From positions 1-37,865 of IMG/VR virus record IMGVR_UViG_3300047548_001782: DNA of 37,865 nucleotides, one strand, 5' to 3'. Under the pieces are notes generated by a model. That model had not been told where the DNA came from. It did not search any database and was given only the letters and a program-made list of their open reading frames with translations. Numbering within the stretch: position 1 is the first letter of the stretch; each line of letters opens with the position of its first letter. The translations under genes and the position numbers were made by a program. This DNA is from a virus. This document shows, one piece after another, positions 1-9,400 of this stretch.

Positions 1-30
1 TTAAATTTTTAGATTTTAAATATTTTGATA

Positions 31-618
31 TCATAGTAAAATTTTATTATTATAAATTATATCTAAATCCAAATCAATTAGGCTTGCAATATTTTCACAT
101 TCTTCAATTTCTTTATGAATTTTGTATTCTAATTCAAATAAATTTTGAATATGATTTTGTATTTTGGAATACAGGTTTAAAAACATTTTAGAATCAAATT
201 CAAAAAATCCACTCAATGTTTTCCAATTAAATTTTAAATTTTCATTCATTAAACACTCATAATATTTCATTATAATACTCAATTTACATCTTTCAGTTAA
301 TTGAATTGAAAATGAACCATTAATTTCTAGTGGGATTAATTCAATTTCTTTTCTATTTTCTGAAACCTTATCTTTCCATTTTGACTTTACTGAATTTAGT
401 ATAATACTATCATAATATAAACTCTTTATAGTATTTTTATTGTCATTGCAAATTTTAACAAATCCTACATTTGAGTAACCTGCCCAAGATAAGTCATAAA
501 GTTCTTCTTTAGTTAAAAAAACTATTCCCGTTATATTATTCCAATTGATATCTAAATTAATTGGTGGTCCTAATATTTTTGATTCATTGGGATTTATTTC
601 AAAATACAAATCATCCAT
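31..618 (-). CDS. Hypothetical protein, 195 aa
   Basis: I do not recognise this protein. It is soluble-looking, rich in Ile, Asn, Leu and Glu, with no signal peptide or clear membrane segment. A helical stretch around residues 150-180 is acidic and could be a coiled coil. The ATG gives MDDLYFEINPNES; there is no good Shine-Dalgarno before it. The gene is noticeably more AT-rich than the structural genes upstream of it, so it may be an accessory gene acquired at the edge of the late cluster. A 42-nt AT-rich gap separates it from the next gene upstream. The open frame is long and clean, so it is probably real. Function unknown. Confidence 0.6.
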   Translation of the reverse strand: MDDLYFEINPNESKILGPPINLDINWNNITGIVFLTKEELYDLSWAGYSNVGFVKICNDNKNTIKSLYYDSIILNSVKSKWKDKVSENRKEIELIPLEINGSFSIQLTERCKLSIIMKYYECLMNENLKFNWKTLSGFFEFDSKMFLNLYSKIQNHIQNLFELEYKIHKEIEECENIASLIDLDLDIIYNNKILL

Positions 619-660
619 ATCATGTTACTTTTAAATTAATAATTAATATTTTATATTTTA

Positions 661-1140
661 TTATTCCTCGTCATCAATGACAACTTCTACTTTATTTTTT
701 TTTCTTTTTTTAGATACTTTTTTTTCTTGTTCTTCCGATAAAGCATTTTCAGTACCTTCTTCACCAGATTCTAGTGCCTTTCTTCCAGAATCCACTTCAT
801 CTATTTGCCAACGAGCTGAACCTACCCAATATCTATTATCAGTATTGACATCCCACCCCCTCCAACTAGCAAAATCTTGCTTTGGTCTAAGTGCTACTTG
901 AAGACCAGCAGCAGCAGCTAATTGCTCTATAAATTCAACTGCTTCTACTGGTTGTAATAAGCACCATAGACTACTAAAATCCCCTCTCATTGAAACTTCA
1001 ATAATTCCACCAAATGCAGTTCCAACGGTAAAAGAACGAGCTCTATTTTTATTGGATTCTAAATTTGCCAATTCAGATTCTTCATAAAGAGCATTAATTT
1101 TTTTTCTTGTTTTACTTTCAGATTGCTTTTTTGCTACCAT
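661..1140 (-). CDS. Conserved phage hypothetical protein, 159 aa
   Basis: The start is set at the ATG of MVAKKQSESKTRKK because GGAGG lies 6 nt upstream (1147-1151). A TTG four codons further upstream is in frame, but it would lie inside that ribosome binding site. The N-terminus is Lys/Arg-rich. The middle (about residues 40-115) is a compact Trp-containing domain with motifs SMRGDFSSLWCLLQ and RYWVGSARWQ. The C-terminus is an acidic then Lys-rich tail (KKRKKNK) ending in VVIDDEE, which is probably disordered. It follows the collagen-like gene by 21 nt and is likely cotranscribed with it. No family assignment can be made; by position it could be a small virion or assembly protein. Confidence 0.65.
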   Translation of the reverse strand: MVAKKQSESKTRKKINALYEESELANLESNKNRARSFTVGTAFGGIIEVSMRGDFSSLWCLLQPVEAVEFIEQLAAAAGLQVALRPKQDFASWRGWDVNTDNRYWVGSARWQIDEVDSGRKALESGEEGTENALSEEQEKKVSKKRKKNKVEVVIDDEE

Positions 1141-1145
1141 AATTT

Positions 1146-1151
1146 CCTCCA
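1146..1151 (-). promoter_or_regulatory. Ribosome binding site that fixes the downstream start
   Basis: On the minus strand the sequence reads TTGGAGGAAATTATGGTAGC. The GGAGG core is ideally spaced from ATG GTA, which makes MVAKK the start. The in-frame TTG overlaps the Shine-Dalgarno and is unlikely to be used. Confidence 0.7.
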
Positions 1152-1161
1152 AAAAAAATTA

Positions 1162-2829
1162 TTATTGGGCATACCACCTTATAGTTATATATCCACCATC
1201 AGGAACAGTTAGTGAATATGTTGTTAATGGATTTATTGCAACATCATTATAAACAGTTGTGTTTGGTAAATTTCCTGGGTTACCGATGCTAGATGTTCCT
1301 GGTGAACCTGCAGACCCAGGAACTCCATACATAGCAGAGTTTATTGTATTTGTTTTAGTTCCTTGACGACTTGATAGAGGATATTTTGTATTTGCAAAAC
1401 TATTGGGATTCTTATTTCCCTGAGCACCTACAGATCCGAAATTACGACTTCCATCTGCACCTCTTGCTCCATTACCACCGGAACCTGCACCTCCCGCACC
1501 ACCAGCTCCGCCTCCTCCACCACCTGCTCCTCCACAGCAAGGATCATAACCTGGAGTGCCCTGAGCATCCCCACTACATCCTCCTCCACCACCTCCACCA
1601 CCTCCCTGACCTGATGCATTTCCTCCTCCTCCACCAGCTTTTGTTCCACCTTGAGTTCCACCATCTCCACCAGCTCCACCGGCTCCACCAGATCCACCAG
1701 GTCCACCTGCTTTTGTTCCACCGGGCCTTCCTGTTCCTGGGCTGCCTCCAGCCGATCCACCAGATCCACCATCAGAATTTGTCCTTCCGTCATTGCTTGC
1801 ATTTCCTCTATTTCCTCCACCTCCACCATTTCCTGCCGATCCTCCATTACCAGCAGTCCAGTTAGCCCTAAATCCTGCCTGTCCTGGGTTTCCAGTTCCA
1901 TTATTTCCTGGTGAACCTACATTCCCAGCATCACCACCAAAACCAAAATTGCCGGGATTTCCTGGAGTACCTGCTGCACCACCAGGACCACCTTGCCCGT
2001 CTTGCCCTGGATTTCCTGCACCTGCTGGTCCACCAGCACCACCTGGAAAAGTTCTCCCAAATCCACTACCAGTATCTCCAACTGCTCCTATAGTTCCTGG
2101 ATTTCCCGCAGTTCCAAAACTTCCTCCAGTTGTAAAGTTACCTGGATTTTTATTTCCCGGATTTCCTGGAGATGCAGCAACAACATTGCTTCCTGGATTT
2201 AAGTTTCCTCTGCTACCAGCACTTCCCGGACTTCCTGCACCTGCCCCAGAACCATTGGATCCTGCTTGTCCTGGACTTCCTGGGTTGGCTTGCGCTGTAC
2301 CTGCACCACCACCTCTTCCTGCATTTCCGGCACTACCATCTCTACCTGGGAAACTGGATTCTCCTTTCTGTCCTCCTCCACCTCCTCCACCTCCTCCACC
2401 AGATCCACCAGGTCCACCACTTCCTGCCTGACCATCTCTACCTGGAGGGAACTTACCTCCTCCACCTCCACCACCACCACCGCCAGTTCCCGGTGATCCT
2501 GAGTTTGCAAATCCTTGTCCACCTGCACCTCCTAAACCTGCAGTTCCTGCATTTCCTGCAGGTCCTCCGGGACCACCAACTCCATCATTTCCTGCATTTC
2601 CTGCTTCTCCTGCAGGTCCATTTACTCCGTCAGTTCCTCTATTTCCTGCCGCACCACCAACTCCAGCTGTTCCTGGATTTCCTGGTTTCCCTGGTCCACC
2701 TACTCCTTCAAGGTTAACCGTTCTAAGTTTATATGATGGTGCTGTCCAAGTTGCAGGAGCAAAAAAAGTAACGGAACCCGGAGGAACCATCGTTGCTTTT
2801 GCTGTTCTTCTATTAATTCCAAATGACAT
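1162..2829 (-). CDS. Collagen-like / polyglycine-rich tail fibre or adhesin, 555 aa
   Basis: About 430 central residues are Gly-dominated. From about residue 42 there are some 20 uninterrupted Gly-X-Y triplets (GGP GKP GNP GTA ...), then blocks of NPG, SPG and TPG, and polyglycine runs of about ten residues near residues 115 and 150. The N-terminus (PPGSVTFFAPATWTAP) and C-terminus (TTYSLTVPDGGYITIRWYAQ) look like small beta segments that flank glycine-rich phage tip proteins. A Cys cluster (GGCSGDAQGTPGYDPCCGG) sits in the last third and could form disulfides. Strict triplets suggest a collagen triple helix, while the polyglycine blocks resemble the polyglycine-II packing of T-even gp38-type adhesins; either fits a trimeric host-contact protein. 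It lies 6 nt downstream of a prolyl-hydroxylase-like oxygenase on the same strand. The role as adhesin is inference. Confidence 0.7.
   Translation of the reverse strand: MSFGINRRTAKATMVPPGSVTFFAPATWTAPSYKLRTVNLEGVGGPGKPGNPGTAGVGGAAGNRGTDGVNGPAGEAGNAGNDGVGGPGGPAGNAGTAGLGGAGGQGFANSGSPGTGGGGGGGGGGKFPPGRDGQAGSGGPGGSGGGGGGGGGGQKGESSFPGRDGSAGNAGRGGGAGTAQANPGSPGQAGSNGSGAGAGSPGSAGSRGNLNPGSNVVAASPGNPGNKNPGNFTTGGSFGTAGNPGTIGAVGDTGSGFGRTFPGGAGGPAGAGNPGQDGQGGPGGAAGTPGNPGNFGFGGDAGNVGSPGNNGTGNPGQAGFRANWTAGNGGSAGNGGGGGNRGNASNDGRTNSDGGSGGSAGGSPGTGRPGGTKAGGPGGSGGAGGAGGDGGTQGGTKAGGGGGNASGQGGGGGGGGGCSGDAQGTPGYDPCCGGAGGGGGGAGGAGGAGSGGNGARGADGSRNFGSVGAQGNKNPNSFANTKYPLSSRQGTKTNTINSAMYGVPGSAGSPGTSSIGNPGNLPNTTVYNDVAINPLTTYSLTVPDGGYITIRWYAQ
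2372..2398. repeat. Perfect 9-bp tandem repeat x3 in the polyglycine coding region
   Basis: CCTCCTCCA occurs three times without interruption and encodes part of a polyglycine run in the collagen-like protein. Neighbouring stretches are similar imperfect CCT/CCA triplet tracts. Such tracts are prone to in-frame length change by slippage. Confidence 0.75.
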
Positions 2830-2835
2830 TTTCTT

Positions 2836-3432
2836 TTAATCGAAGTAAAACCAACCTGTTATTATATATTTTGCTTTATCACCATGAACAACATTACCCC
2901 TGTGTGAATGGGTAAAAGCTGCTGGCCAGATAAGCATTGTATTTTCTTGTGGAGGAACTCTCATTTTTTGGTATAAAAATTCTGTTTCCCCTGCAGCATC
3001 CTCATCTAAAGAATTCAAATATAAAATATATGTTAATACTCTATTTGCGGAATCACCATCACCCTGTTCTCCATGCCATATATGATAACCTGCTCCAGGA
3101 ACAGTTTTCTGCATCTTTACTGATGTACATTTTATGGACATATCCTGTAAAGTGTCATACTCGGACAAGTATGAATCATAACAATTCTGAAGACCTTCAA
3201 AAAATACATCAATACAGGAATTGCCATTAAATGGTGATGGGTGGTGATTTTTTAAATTTAAAAATAAGAATTCATCATTTTTTGTTGATTTTTTTGCCCC
3301 TTCACTATCTTGACGATTTCCACAATAACCACCAGCACTAAATCTCTCAAATTCGGATATCATATGTGAGCAAAAACCATCAACATATACATTATTATAC
3401 ATTCCAATAAACTCATGATAGTTGCTATTCAT
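2836..3432 (-). CDS. 2OG-Fe(II) oxygenase, prolyl-4-hydroxylase-like, 198 aa
   Basis: This is probably an Fe(II)/2-oxoglutarate-dependent hydroxylase. The jelly-roll core is visible from about residue 100. A likely iron ligand pair lies in YHIWHGEQGD (His120-x-Glu122, HxE instead of the common HxD). It is followed by the strand RVLTYILYLN, then GETEF, a distal His in FTHSHRGN (His175 or His177), and a Lys near residue 186-188 before YIITGW that would bind the 2-oxoglutarate carboxylate. The order and spacing match the phage/prolyl-4-hydroxylase branch of the superfamily. It is the promoter-proximal gene of a unit with the collagen-like fibre gene (6 nt gap), so that fibre is the obvious candidate substrate. 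The enzyme family is well supported; the substrate is inferred from adjacency only. Confidence 0.82.
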   Translation of the reverse strand: MNSNYHEFIGMYNNVYVDGFCSHMISEFERFSAGGYCGNRQDSEGAKKSTKNDEFLFLNLKNHHPSPFNGNSCIDVFFEGLQNCYDSYLSEYDTLQDMSIKCTSVKMQKTVPGAGYHIWHGEQGDGDSANRVLTYILYLNSLDEDAAGETEFLYQKMRVPPQENTMLIWPAAFTHSHRGNVVHGDKAKYIITGWFYFD

Positions 3433-3460
3433 TATTTTTTCATTAATTACTCATATAATT

Positions 3461-3468
3461 TATTTATT
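3461..3468 (-). promoter_or_regulatory. Putative T4-like late promoter box (AATAAATA)
   Basis: The minus strand reads CTAATAAATAAATT, with the box 28 nt before the oxygenase start. It matches the NATAAATA late promoter of T4-like cyanophages. AT-rich background lowers certainty. Confidence 0.5.
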
Positions 3469-3471
3469 AGT

Positions 3472-6400
3472 CTATGTTGAGTAATTATATAGTGCTACTG
3501 CACCATACCAAGTAGTTCCCTGATCTGGGGTTACAAAAATCCAAACATCAGTTCTAGATGCTTCTAAAGTTCTTACTGGTGCTAAACCATTAGGGAACTT
3601 AAAGTTAGTTGGCCAAGAAACAGAAAGATTTGCAGAGTTATTTCTTAAATATAAAGTAAAACTAGAAGCAGTAGTTGCACCAGTCAGCACATTGGAAACA
3701 GTAAACGAACTATTTCCAGTAATATTAACAGTAAATACATTAGCAACGTCTAAATCTAAATTTATTGCTCCACTTCTATTACCTAATGCTTGAACTGTTT
3801 CACCATAATTTCTCAGAACAAGTCTAGTTACGTTCACTCCATTGAATGTGCTATCTGCATTTACATCTATTGATGTAAATCTAGCAGATGCTCTTGTTGT
3901 TATACCAATTGGTGTATTATCAATATTACCACCATTAATGTCAACATTATTTCTAATAGTGGTAATTCCCGATGTACCACCAATATTCACCCAAGAAGCA
4001 GCACCAGCAAAATCTACTCTAGTAGCATTGGTATTAATTAATTTAAATAATCCAGTAGTAGTTGTAGTTAAATCATCACCATCAACATTTAAATCACCAT
4101 CAATGTCTACATTATTTCTTATTCTTGTGGTTCCTGTTGTAGCTCCAAGAACTATATTTGTTGCTGCACCAAAAATATTTGCTGTTGTTACTGTGGAATT
4201 TAGTAGATTAAATGTAGTTTGATCAGTTGTAATGTCACCACCATTTACTGCTAGATCCCCACCAAATTGACCATTGCCACCAACAAACAGTCTCTTAGCA
4301 ACTCCAAGACCACCTTTTACTACTAATGCACCAGTATCAGTGGAATCGGACTCTTTAGTACCACGTATAGTAGTTGTTGATTGATCATTATCAATCGCAA
4401 TATTAACATTTCTTGCACCAAAGAATGCATTTACTGTTGGATTTACTGAAGGAAGTAGACTGAAAGATTGAACTCCAGGAGCATCAATCAAATCACCATA
4501 CATTATAATATCGTTAAGAACAGTTAGAGTTCCATTTGATTCAACTTTTAATTTTGTTTCACCAACAGCATCAAAATTCTCGCTTCCATAAGCAACAGTT
4601 GTTGTTGGGTTCGCAAGTTTCCAAGAATAACCATCACTAGTATCAATACCAGCATACCAACGACGATTTGCATTATTATTCGTAATATCCCAGGACAGTA
4701 CAACATCCCCAGTACCACCTTGATTAATTTTGAAGTGAGCACCAGCAAGATTTTGCCCAGAGTTATTCTGGAATGTTGTTACTGTTCCCGAAGCACCAAC
4801 TCTTATTCTTTCTAATCCATTTGTACATAAAGAAATTGTAGAACCAAAATCAGATGCATTTAATTTAAGAACTCCACTGCCTCTGTGTAAGATTTCAGAA
4901 TCAACAGCACTACCAATACCTGCCGGACGGATGATCTTTAAAGCACCATCAGGATAAACTCTATCGTCATTATGTAATGACAGAGATGAACCAAGATTTG
5001 TACTTCCAACACCAAGTCTCAAATCTCTAGCATTATTGATTGATGCCTTAATCTCACCACCAATTGAAGTCGTAAAACCAGAAATTAATTCAAACTTATT
5101 GCCATTTACAATTAAATCATCAATAATATTTGTGATTCCACTAAAACTATTAATTGTTAAGTTTCCAGCTGTGGTGTCAATTGTGTTGTCATTAGTTACT
5201 GCGATTTGAATATTTCCAAAATCTGCTCCTGGTCCATAAATGTTAGAATTAAACTGAACAACTCCATCAAATGTAGAAATTCCAACTACTTCTAGATCAT
5301 TTAATCTGGATATACCAGAATAGTGAATCTGAGTGTAATTTGTTGTAAGACCAGTTACTGGGTCTAAACCAGTGGCATAAAAATATCCAGTTCTATTGAC
5401 AAAAATATTTTGGAAAGTAACATTTCCTAATGTTTGTGGTTGAGTGAAAATTACACTTCCATCTACAGTTAAATTCTCTACTCTACTTTCACCACTAACA
5501 ACAAAATCAAAGTTTGTATTGTCTGGAGTATTGACGGATAGTTTATCAACACCCATATATAAACTACCAGCATCTCTACTGATTAAACCAAATGGTCTCC
5601 ATTCAGTTCCAACACGAACATGACCAATATATTCATCTGGATTAGATAGTAAAGATATATCACCAGGACGAGAAGATGGAATAGTAAGTGAAGTTGGGGT
5701 AGATATACCAACTGTAATTAGTTTTGGTTGAGATGCAGTACCCTTTATGAATAGATTTTTGGTTTCAATACCAAATTCAGATAAATTAGTAACTTTTTGA
5801 GTAAAGTTTACTGGTCCATAGAATTGGGAAGTTTGATTGTTACCTTCACCACCTTCAACTGTAATTCTTTGTCTTACAAGTAATTCATCAAAAATTCCAC
5901 TTGAAGATGATCCACCCTGTCCCTGTGCATCATCTCCAGTATATGTAAGAATTGGAGCATCAACTACTGTTTGTTCACCAGTTGCAGAACTTAACTTGGT
6001 TGCACCAGAATAGAATTCACCAATATCATTCATTCCGGTGTATACAACAGTTCCACCTCTTCTTTCTTTTGACTGAGAGACAATAACTTCATCATCAGAA
6101 AGAACTCTATCTTGCTTCTGAGGCATACCAGTTGAATAGTTACCAGGACCATAACCAAGATACTCAAAGGTATGACTTGATGCTCTCATAAATGAAGGTC
6201 TACGTAATTCTGATGGAATTACCTTTATTTTTTTCGCAATAGATCCAGAAAGAGCATTGCCCTTAAATGTTCCTAGCTGTCCCCTTAAAACAGTAAATGG
6301 ATTTTCATTGCCCGCAATCCTTATAATTTCACTATTAATTACAAAATAATCTCCTCGTTTTATTCCACTAGGATCAGAAAAACTTACTGTACTACTAGTT

Positions 6401-9400
6401 AAATCTATTGCGGTATTAATATAAGCATCAAAACTATCATACAAATACAATCCTCTAGAGAAAAGATTTTCTTCACCGTTTCCTAGACTTCTTCCATTTG
6501 AGCTAAATCCTCTCTTAAGAACAGATCCCTGAGTAACTCCTGATATTTCATTTGTGGATCTAGAAATAAAGGTAAAAGTAGTTAATCCTACAATATCTTT
6601 AATTACCGCATATCCATTTAAATTTGAATTACCACTTTCAATGATTTTAATTTTATTTCCTGGTAATAATCCATGAGCAGACTGAGTAGTTACTGTAGTT
6701 ATTCCTGTATCAGTATCGCTTAATTCTGCATTTAAAATTGAGATTGGTCCACTGGAAATAACCACAAATGGACTTTGGTTGTTTGTATTTTGTATATAAG
6801 ATGGTAATTGTTTTTCTGTATATAATAGCAATTCTTTAGAATTGGGTACAGATAATACCCTATATACATCATTTAAATCTTTTTGGAAAAATCCACTAAG
6901 TTCCACAGAATAATCTTTTGCATCTACGATAGATGTTACTGTAACAATACTTGGAGAACTACCTCCAGGAATACTGAGAGTATCATTGACACTATATGCA
7001 CTTCCAGAATCCAATAATTCAACATTAGTTACTTGTCCAGATGCATTGGTCTCTACTTTAACAGTTGCTCCTCTACCATTTGATATTACTTGCTGAAGAG
7101 TTCTTGCATATAAAGTAGAAGACGCTGGATATCCAGATCCAGAACTAAATGTAAACGATTTTATAGAATTTAAGTTATGTTCTATTTCAGTTCGTGCAGA
7201 AATAGTTGTACTTCCAATACCAGTAACTTGTGCATCTGTTAGTGCTATTCCAATTCTTGCATTTTTGACATAATATGATATTGCTTCTTTTGTTATGGAA
7301 TTCTTTTTATCATTTGTTATAACTCTTCCAATAACAGATAAATCGGAATAACTTACTGCTGCATCTGGATCTGATTCAATATTATCACGATCTAGTTGTG
7401 GATATAAGTTTCTTACATCCTGATTAAATTTTTTGTCTGATAAATTAAATCCTACTTGCTCAGATGGTGAAACGTTTGATGCAAGAGCAGTTAAGTGATA
7501 AACACCATCTTGACCTTCTTGACCAGGAATATGTTTCTTGATCTGGGTACTTCTATATACAAAAAATGTATCTTTATAAGATTCTCTTGAGACTACTGGG
7601 AGACTTTCTCTTTGTTGTCTTGTAGTTCTGGAATTAATATCATTTGTAAATGATCCGGGGTTAGTAGTAACTCCAGAAATTGAGTAAGTGAACTGCTTTG
7701 AATTAAGAACGGATGTAATTGTATGGAATCCATTAAATGTAGAGGTTATTCCTATTGCATCTGGATTATTTGTACTTCTTATTTTTTGTATCTTTACATT
7801 ATCACCAACATACATTCTATGAGGAAGTTCTGTAGTGATAGTGACTTCTTGCTCACCATTAATAATTACACCACCAGAAGCATTGACAATAATCTTTTCA
7901 TTTCTTAAATCTCTGGAACTAGTCAATACATCATTGGTATATGAAATGCTTGTTACACCAACTGTTTTGGATTCTTGTAAAATAAATCCAGCAGTTGGTT
8001 GTCTTGCATTTGTGAATTCTTTTGGAATAACATATCTAAGTCGGTATATTTTATCATTAATTGAACGACTATCTGATATTCTTCTTATGAATGTTGATGA
8101 AGTTTCATTTCCAAGAACAACAATACCAGTATCTAAGATTGCATAATATATTTCGTTTTCTGATGGAACCAAAGATCCTGTGATATACCAATTATTTTCT
8201 GCGGGATCCCATTGTATTGGATGTCCAATTTCACCTGGTAGTTTATCTGAAACTCTACTTACAATTTTTAATCTTCCACCATTATTATTAATTCCCAAAA
8301 TAGGAATTCCCGATAAAGCATCATTAAGTGATTGTGCTACTTTCAACTGTGATGATCCAAATCCATCTGTGATTGCATAATATATTCCATCATTCTCCAG
8401 TCCATCTGGTACTTGTCCAGTATCACTAGTAATTCTTATCTTTTCACCATTAATTAATTGGTGATTAGTAGTTAAAGTAAATAAATTTGATACAATATTA
8501 TTGGTAGAACCAGTTCTTTCTATATCATATTCTTTAAACGCAGAAACTCCATTTCCACCATCCACTGGCATTAATATTGGTGTGGTGTAAGTTGTTTGTG
8601 CTGTACCAATCGTGATGGTTAGATTTAATTTATCATCTCTTGATGCACCTAACCTATAACCATCTACTTGGTGTACAGGTAAAATTTCCTCATTAGTTGC
8701 TCCAAAAATATATAATTTACTTATATCTGATGAATTTATAATTTTTTCGGTATCTAAGGATACCCAAGATACTACGTTTTCTTCTTCTGGTATCTCTCTT
8801 GGTGGTAAAATGTGAGTAACATATCCAACATCATCCCTATCAAAGGATTCTACTTTAAACCCTTCCGATTCTAATGATGTAGCACCAAAGTTTGAGTTTG
8901 AGTTGGTGATAGACATATCAGAACCAGACTCAGTTAAAAAGTGTCTGGCAAAACCAATAGCAAAAACGGAAACGTTTTGGATGAATGCATCATTAGATGC
9001 ACGAATATGGTAGTTCTCGTACTTAGGTTTAAATATTGATCTGGAATTAGTATGTAATGGTCTATCTACACTATTGAGAGGAAGTGTAGCATTATCATAA
9101 AATGCACCATCTTTATATAAGATGAATGCATTATTATCTTTTTGTAGAGAAACTCCAGTAAACTGAGCAACAACCATTGATTTGAATCCTGTTGCTTTAG
9201 CACCATCTGCCCACAATCCGTTCATTCCATAAACAGATCTAAGGGAACAGTTGAAAATATATGGAGAAGCAGAACTTACTGTATCACTTCCTACAGTCAA
9301 GGATGCAGTATCAATATCATTAACAGAAGGTAAAAATTCAGATGGCGCTTCATTGGTAACATAAGTAAATGTAGTTAATCCAACTACTTCTTTAACTGTA

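Noticed and set aside
1141-1152. TTG start giving MEEIM before the 159-aa protein
   Set aside because: The TTG overlaps the GGAGG ribosome binding site that is correctly placed for the downstream ATG.
1500-2700. Repeat-rich region as a possible CRISPR array
   Set aside because: Repeats are imperfect Gly/Pro codon triplets inside one open frame, with no unique spacers.
1371-2717. Several overlapping plus-strand and other-frame ORFs opposite the glycine-rich gene, including a 212-aa Pro-rich frame
   Set aside because: Their composition (poly Pro, His/Leu or Ser/Thr) is just the complement of GGN codons; the collagen-like frame with recognisable ends explains the sequence.
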